A model generated the notes under the pieces. The model worked only from the letters and a program-made list of their open reading frames with translations. It ran no database searches and was not told the DNA's origin. The translations under genes were made by a program, and so were the position numbers. Of a stretch of DNA of 55,513 bases, positions 52,279 through 55,513 are shown piece after piece. Position 1 is the first letter of the stretch. Each line of letters begins with the position of its first letter. The stretch is from Erysipelotrichaceae bacterium. Its GTDB lineage: Bacteria; Bacillota_I; Bacilli_A; RFN20; CAG-449. The stretch is from the NCBI GenBank assembly GCA_015059095.1, contig SVBA01000012.1, forward strand, positions 1-55,513. The letters are read 5' to 3'.

Positions 52279-52354
52279 GCCGACCTAGCTCAATTGGCAG
52301 AGCAACTGATTTGTAATCAGTAGGTTGCTGGTTCGATTCCGGTGGTCGGCACCA
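52279..52354 (+). tRNA. tRNA-Thr (anticodon TGT)
   Basis: A complete cloverleaf: acceptor arms GCCGACC and GGTCGGC, D arm GCTC/GAGC, anticodon stem ACTGA/TCAGT with loop TTTGTAA (anticodon TGT), T arm GCTGG TTCGATT CCGGT, discriminator A and encoded CCA. A terminator follows. Confidence 0.97.
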
Positions 52355-52366
52355 TCGAGATAGTTT

Positions 52367-52392
52367 AAGACCGATTTATCGGTCTTTTTTTA
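52367..52392 (+). terminator. Terminator of tRNA-Thr
   Basis: A 9-bp perfect stem (52367-52375 with 52378-52386) and a T-run. Confidence 0.8.
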
Positions 52393-52410
52393 TTTCTTTT
52401 TTTAAAAGCG

Positions 52411-52429
52411 TGATACAAATTTGATACAA
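52411..52429. repeat. Direct TGATACAA repeat after tRNA-Thr
   Basis: TGATACAA occurs twice, 11 bp apart, 57 nt after the tRNA 3' end. From memory, tandem motifs of this kind lie next to integrase attachment sites at tRNA genes. No integrase is in the window, so this may be a scar. Confidence 0.3.
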
Positions 52430-52458
52430 CTTTTATAAATTCTAAGTATTTATAATTT

Positions 52459-52602
52459 ATTTTAAAAAAGAGCAAGATTAATTTTCTAACTTTTTATATA
52501 TGTATCGATGGATCAATATATGGAAGTGTATTTAATGTTATGAATTTAATTAGTTTTCCTTTAATTATGGGATTAATGCCTTTATTCTTATTGATTTTAT
52601 AA
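52459..52602 (+). pseudogene. Possible remnant of a membrane-protein gene
   Basis: An open frame without a usable start ends with TAA at 52600-52602 and reads about 48 residues, the last 22 being NLISFPLIMGLMPLFLLIL-like hydrophobic sequence. It lies between the tRNA-Thr terminator and the T-box promoter. It could be the C-terminal scrap of a transporter or chance; no homologue is recognised. The rest of 52387-52610 shows no other feature. Confidence 0.2.
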
Positions 52603-52610
52603 AAAAATAG

Positions 52611-52638
52611 TTGCATATATAAACTTGAAGAGTATAAT
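52611..52638 (+). promoter_or_regulatory. Promoter of the amino-acid ABC importer
   Basis: TTGCAT (52611-52616) and a perfect TATAAT (52633-52638) with a 16-nt spacer, just before the T-box leader. Confidence 0.75.
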
Positions 52639-52644
52639 TAAAAG

Positions 52645-52909
52645 CATAAACGAGGAAATGAAATAGTATTCTAATTATATTTTCTAGCGAGTTGTGGTTG
52701 GTGGAAGCACAATAAAGATGAATCAGAAGAACGCGTCATGGAGTTAGTGTGATGAATTCATAGTTGCACTCAGGTTCGCCTGTTATAGCGATAAAGTATG
52801 ATAGTACTTAAAAAGGTTATTATCGTGAGGTAATAATAAACTAAGGTGGCACCACGTATATTATTTTTGAATATTCGTCCTTAGGCTTTAACGGCCTAAG
52901 GATTTTTTT
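52645..52909 (+). ncRNA. T-box leader, probably arginine-specific
   Basis: The T-box sequence AAGGTGGCACCACG is at 52843-52856. Stem I has AGCGAG and GGTGGAAGC in the distal part. The specifier loop is flanked by ATGA/TCAT (52658-52661 with 52736-52739) and TTCT/AGAA (52669-52672 with 52725-52728); AGTA faces GAA, then CGC (52732-52734). CGC means Arg. TGGC fits a tRNA with discriminator G. The terminator is at 52878-52909. Uncharged tRNA-Arg would switch on the importer. Confidence 0.88.
52878..52909 (+). terminator. T-box-controlled terminator
   Basis: A 9-bp perfect stem (52878-52886 with 52894-52902) and a T7 run, the attenuator of the T-box leader. Confidence 0.9.
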
Positions 52910-52971
52910 ATTAAACTCTTTAGATCGTAAAGTTTCGTAACTATCAAAAAATATAAGAAGGAGGAAATTTT

Positions 52972-53796
52972 ATGAAACTAAACAAATTATTATTAGCTAC
53001 TTTATTAGTAGGAAGTGTACTAAGTACATCGAGTTGTGGAGGTAACACATTAGTTGTTTACACAGAATCAGGGTTTGCACCATTTGAATATGTTAAGAAT
53101 GGAAAAATTGTTGGTGTTGACGTTGATATTATGAACAAAGTAGGAGAAAAATTAGGAAAGAAAGTTGTATTTGAAAATGTATCATTTGATACTATAGTTG
53201 ACACTGTTTCTGAAGGAAAATTGACAAATGTTGGAGCAGCAGGTTTATCAATTACCGAAGAAAGATTAGAAAAAGTAGATTTTTCAATTCCTTATTACAA
53301 GGCAAATTTATATGTAATATTTAATGTTGATAATGTAAATAATGAATTTGCTCATACAATGACTGATGGAAATATTGGTGTCTATTGGTCTAGTTTAACT
53401 ACAACTAAAGGAATTGGTATTCAAACTGGTACAACTGCAGATTTATTCTTAGGAGATGAAATAGCTGAAGGTGGTTCTTTAGAAGGAATTAAAAAATCTG
53501 ATTATGATTTCTTAGATACTGCAGTAGCAGATATTGGTTTAAATATTGATTATGTAATAATTGATGAATTACCTGCTAAAAAATTAGTAGAAGGAAAAGA
53601 AAAATTAGATTGTTTGCCTTTATATTATAAAGGTGAACAAGATGAAATCGCATTTGATGAATATGCTATTGCGGTTACTAAAGGACAAGATGAATTATTA
53701 AATGCGATAAATGATGTATTAAATGAATTATTAAAAAAAGATAATGAAGGTATTACAGGTATTCAAAAAATGGTGAATGAACACCTAGGTATCTAG
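52972..53796 (+). CDS. Polar amino-acid ABC importer, substrate-binding lipoprotein
   Basis: A 274-aa SBP_bac_3 protein: a signal with a lipid-modified Cys in STSSC (residue 22), then the core FAPFEYVKNGKIVGVDVDIMNKV and SITEERLEKVDFSIPYY that binds the amino acid. Gene order and the Arg-type T-box suggest arginine or another basic amino acid. AGGAGG precedes the ATG; the permease gene starts 11 nt after the stop. Confidence 0.92.
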   Translation: MKLNKLLLATLLVGSVLSTSSCGGNTLVVYTESGFAPFEYVKNGKIVGVDVDIMNKVGEKLGKKVVFENVSFDTIVDTVSEGKLTNVGAAGLSITEERLEKVDFSIPYYKANLYVIFNVDNVNNEFAHTMTDGNIGVYWSSLTTTKGIGIQTGTTADLFLGDEIAEGGSLEGIKKSDYDFLDTAVADIGLNIDYVIIDELPAKKLVEGKEKLDCLPLYYKGEQDEIAFDEYAIAVTKGQDELLNAINDVLNELLKKDNEGITGIQKMVNEHLGI

Positions 53797-53807
53797 TAGA
53801 GGTTAAA

Positions 53808-54512
53808 ATGAAATTAATAGAAGATATTATAGAAATTATTATAACTCCTGAATTAAGAGGATATTTATTTGAAGGATTTATTAATACATTAGTAATTACT
53901 GTAATCGCTGCCGTTATCGGTCTAGTATTAGGTGTTATTATAGCGATTATTAAAGTGTTTGCTAAGGAGAATAAGTATTTAAAGATACCTGCAATAATAT
54001 GTGATGTTTATACTACTGTTATTAGAGGAACTCCGGTTGCTTTACAATTATTTTTAATGGTATTTGCAATATTGGCTATTCCAGGATTTAAAGTAACAGC
54101 AGTAATTATTACATTTGGTTTAAATTCAAGTGCTTATGTTTCTGAAAATATAAGAGCAGGTATTCTTTCGGTTGACAAAGGACAAATGGAAGCAGGAAGA
54201 AGTTTAGGATTATCTAGATTGAAAACAATGATAAAAATTATTTTTCCTCAAGCTATTAAAAACGTTATTCCTTCGATAGGTAATGAATTAATAGCATTAG
54301 TAAAAGAAACTTCAATTATATCTTTAGTTGGTTCTACTGTTGGAACACTAACATTTGATTTAAATCAGGCAACTCAAACGATTAATAAGGAAATATCTAA
54401 TTATTTAGCTCCGGCTATATTAGCAGGCTTATTATATTTAATTATCGTTTATGGAATAACATTATTAATAAAATTATTTGAAAGGAGATTTGAAGTCAGT
54501 GATAAGCATTAA
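53808..54512 (+). CDS. Polar amino-acid ABC importer, permease
   Basis: A 234-aa permease with about five membrane helices of the His/Glu/Gln/Arg family. [46 protein letters not shown] and [24 protein letters not shown] are the conserved blocks, including the EAA loop for the ATPase. AGAGG precedes the ATG. It overlaps the ATPase gene by 14 nt. Confidence 0.94.
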   Translation: MKLIEDIIEIIITPELRGYLFEGFINTLVITVIAAVIGLVLGVIIAIIKVFAKENKYLKIPAIICDVYTTVIRGTPVALQLFLMVFAILAIPGFKVTAVIITFGLNSSAYVSENIRAGILSVDKGQMEAGRSLGLSRLKTMIKIIFPQAIKNVIPSIGNELIALVKETSIISLVGSTVGTLTFDLNQATQTINKEISNYLAPAILAGLLYLIIVYGITLLIKLFERRFEVSDKH

Positions 54513-55410
54513 GAATATATATAAATATTTTGATGATTTAAAAGTACTTAAAGGTGTAAGTTTAGATATAAATCAAGGAGAAAAAGTAGTTATTATTGGT
54601 TCTTCTGGAAGTGGAAAATCTACCTTACTTAGATGTATTAATCTTTTAGAAAATCCAACTTTTGGAGAAGTTTGGTTAGAGGATAAATTATTAACTAAAG
54701 TTGATCCATATCTCCATGAAGAAATTATAAAAAAATCAAATACTTTTAAAAAAATATTAAGTGATAATCCTTCATTAAGCGAAGAAGAAATCCTCCTTCA
54801 AATAAATGAAAAAGATTTACTTAACGAAAAAATAAAGATAAAAGAAGGAAAAGAATATAATAAAGCTTTAAAAGATTATTATAAAAAGAATTATCAGGAC
54901 ATAAATATCGCTAGAAGGAAAATGGGAATGTGTTTTCAAAACTTTAATTTGTTTAATAATTATACTGTTTTAGAAAATTTAATTCTTGCTCCTATTGAAT
55001 TAAAATTAATGACTAAAGAAGAGGCAATAACTAGAGCCTTAGGTTTATTACAAAGAATCGGATTGCTTGATAAGAAGGACGAATATCCATCAAGCTTATC
55101 AGGTGGTCAAAAACAAAGAATTGCCATTATTAGAAGTTTATGTATGGATCCTAAAGTTATGTTATTTGATGAACCAACTTCAGCTTTAGATCCTGAAATG
55201 GTAAAAGAAGTTTTAGAGTTAATGAGTGATTTAGCAAAAGAAGGAATGACGATGGTAGTCGTCACTCATGAAATGGGTTTTGCAAAGCAAATCGCAGATA
55301 GAGTGGTGTTTATGGATGAAGGAGTTATTTGTGAAATGGGTAGCCCAAAAGAAGTGTTTGAAAATCCTAAAAATCAAAGAACTAAAGAATTTTTAAAAGC
55401 AGTTTTATAA
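54499..55410 (+). CDS. Polar amino-acid ABC importer, ATPase with insertion
   Basis: A 303-aa ATPase; GlnQ-type proteins are about 240 aa. Walker [10 protein letters not shown], then the signature LSGGQKQR, Walker [13 protein letters not shown] and VVTHEMGF are intact. Between Walker A and the Q-loop (MCFQNFNLF) there is an extra charged helical stretch of about 60 residues (roughly 75-135). GTG 54499 is chosen because it gives the family's MISIKN start; AAAGGAG is 11 nt before it, and an upstream TTG is poorer. It couples with the permease. Confidence 0.92.
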   Translation: MISIKNIYKYFDDLKVLKGVSLDINQGEKVVIIGSSGSGKSTLLRCINLLENPTFGEVWLEDKLLTKVDPYLHEEIIKKSNTFKKILSDNPSLSEEEILLQINEKDLLNEKIKIKEGKEYNKALKDYYKKNYQDINIARRKMGMCFQNFNLFNNYTVLENLILAPIELKLMTKEEAITRALGLLQRIGLLDKKDEYPSSLSGGQKQRIAIIRSLCMDPKVMLFDEPTSALDPEMVKEVLELMSDLAKEGMTMVVVTHEMGFAKQIADRVVFMDEGVICEMGSPKEVFENPKNQRTKEFLKAVL

Positions 55411-55438
55411 TTTATAATATTTAAATAGAGTGAGAATT

Positions 55439-55513
55439 TGATATGATCCTTCTTAAGTAGACAAAGAAAAAAAGTAAAACAAATATAATCCCTATATAGG
55501 GATTAGAAAATTT
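55439..55513 (+). mobile_element. Possible left end of an IS3-type element (truncated)
   Basis: From 55439, TGATATGATCC and the following AAGTAGACAAAG resemble, from memory, the terminal inverted repeats of IS3-family elements (TGAACTGACC...AAGTAGACA). The transposase would lie beyond the window. A 20-bp perfect palindrome sits at 55486-55505. The match is partial and needs the next sequence. Confidence 0.25.
55486..55505. repeat. 20-bp perfect palindrome at the window edge
   Basis: TAATCCCTAT followed by its exact reverse complement, 76 nt after the ATPase stop. It has no T-run after it, so it is not a standard terminator for this strand. It could be an operator of the next gene or part of a mobile element end. 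Confidence 0.4.

Noticed and set aside
1-55513. Genetic code 4 (TGA as Trp)
   Set aside because: All long genes are intact when TGA is a stop, and Trp is consistently TGG. TGA avoidance is kept as a finding, but not reassignment.
1-55513. CRISPR arrays, prophage or defence islands
   Set aside because: I saw no regularly spaced repeats, no cas, restriction or phage structural genes in the window.

Overview
The window is very AT-rich bacterial DNA with dense, mostly short-spaced genes and strong GGAGG or GGTGAT ribosome binding sites. It looks like a low-GC Bacilli or Erysipelotrichales-type Firmicute, close to the root of the Mollicutes. Supporting signs are the Bacilli-style SAM-I riboswitch and T-box, GatCAB, SpoIVA, SpmB and CotJB/CotJC (spore former), and a Mollicutes/Erysipelotrichia-like GatA active-site variant. 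All 57 gene ends I could read stop with TAA (42) or TAG (15) and none with TGA, although Trp is written TGG and AGG is clearly Arg.

Layout. 1-3.8 kb: a heterodimeric ABC exporter pair (minus strand) behind a promoter whose -10 sits in a perfect palindrome. 3.8-9.8 kb: PduL phosphotransacylase behind a CcpA-like cre site, a TSCPD protein, SAM riboswitch-metK, an alpha/beta hydrolase, a glutamine-amidotransferase-like hydrolase, a trigger factor lacking its ribosome-binding domain, and SpmB. 9.8-13 kb: GlmS coupled to a GlmU-C-terminal-like acyltransferase (minus), then an RluB-type pseudouridine synthase. 13-16 kb: spore genes spoIVA, HU, a CotJA-CotJB fusion and cotJC. 16-19.2 kb: two tandem surface endonuclease I paralogues. 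19.2-22.6 kb: DtxR-type regulator and feoAB plus a Cys-rich FeoB partner. 22.6-24 kb: a hairpin-rich RNA-like region, an XRE regulator and an acidic repeat protein.

24-31.3 kb: EamA transporter and a methyltransferase-like protein (minus), then a tightly coupled plsC / CrtO-like acyltransferase / small kinase-like / radical SAM operon, a membrane-anchored exonuclease-phosphatase protein and an M42 peptidase. 31.3-40 kb: RlmA-like methyltransferase, a secreted Ig-like protein, asnS, an unknown membrane protein, uxuA, and three unknown membrane proteins. 40-50 kb: thioredoxin-like lipoprotein, pcrA, gatCAB, DJ-1, GNAT, diacylglycerol kinase-like, M29 aminopeptidase and a Cof-type HAD. 50-55.5 kb: a solitary CBM20 protein, a membrane-anchored DUF1508 repeat protein, tRNA-Thr(TGT) with possible integration scars, and a T-box (specifier read as CGC, Arg) controlling a polar amino-acid ABC importer. 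The last 75 bases may be the left end of an IS3-type element.

The window is mainly chromosomal housekeeping, sporulation and envelope genes. The least explained parts are the hairpin cluster at 22.6-22.8 kb, the four-gene lipid-type operon at 26.1-29 kb, the XRE/acidic-repeat pair, and the missing TGA stops.
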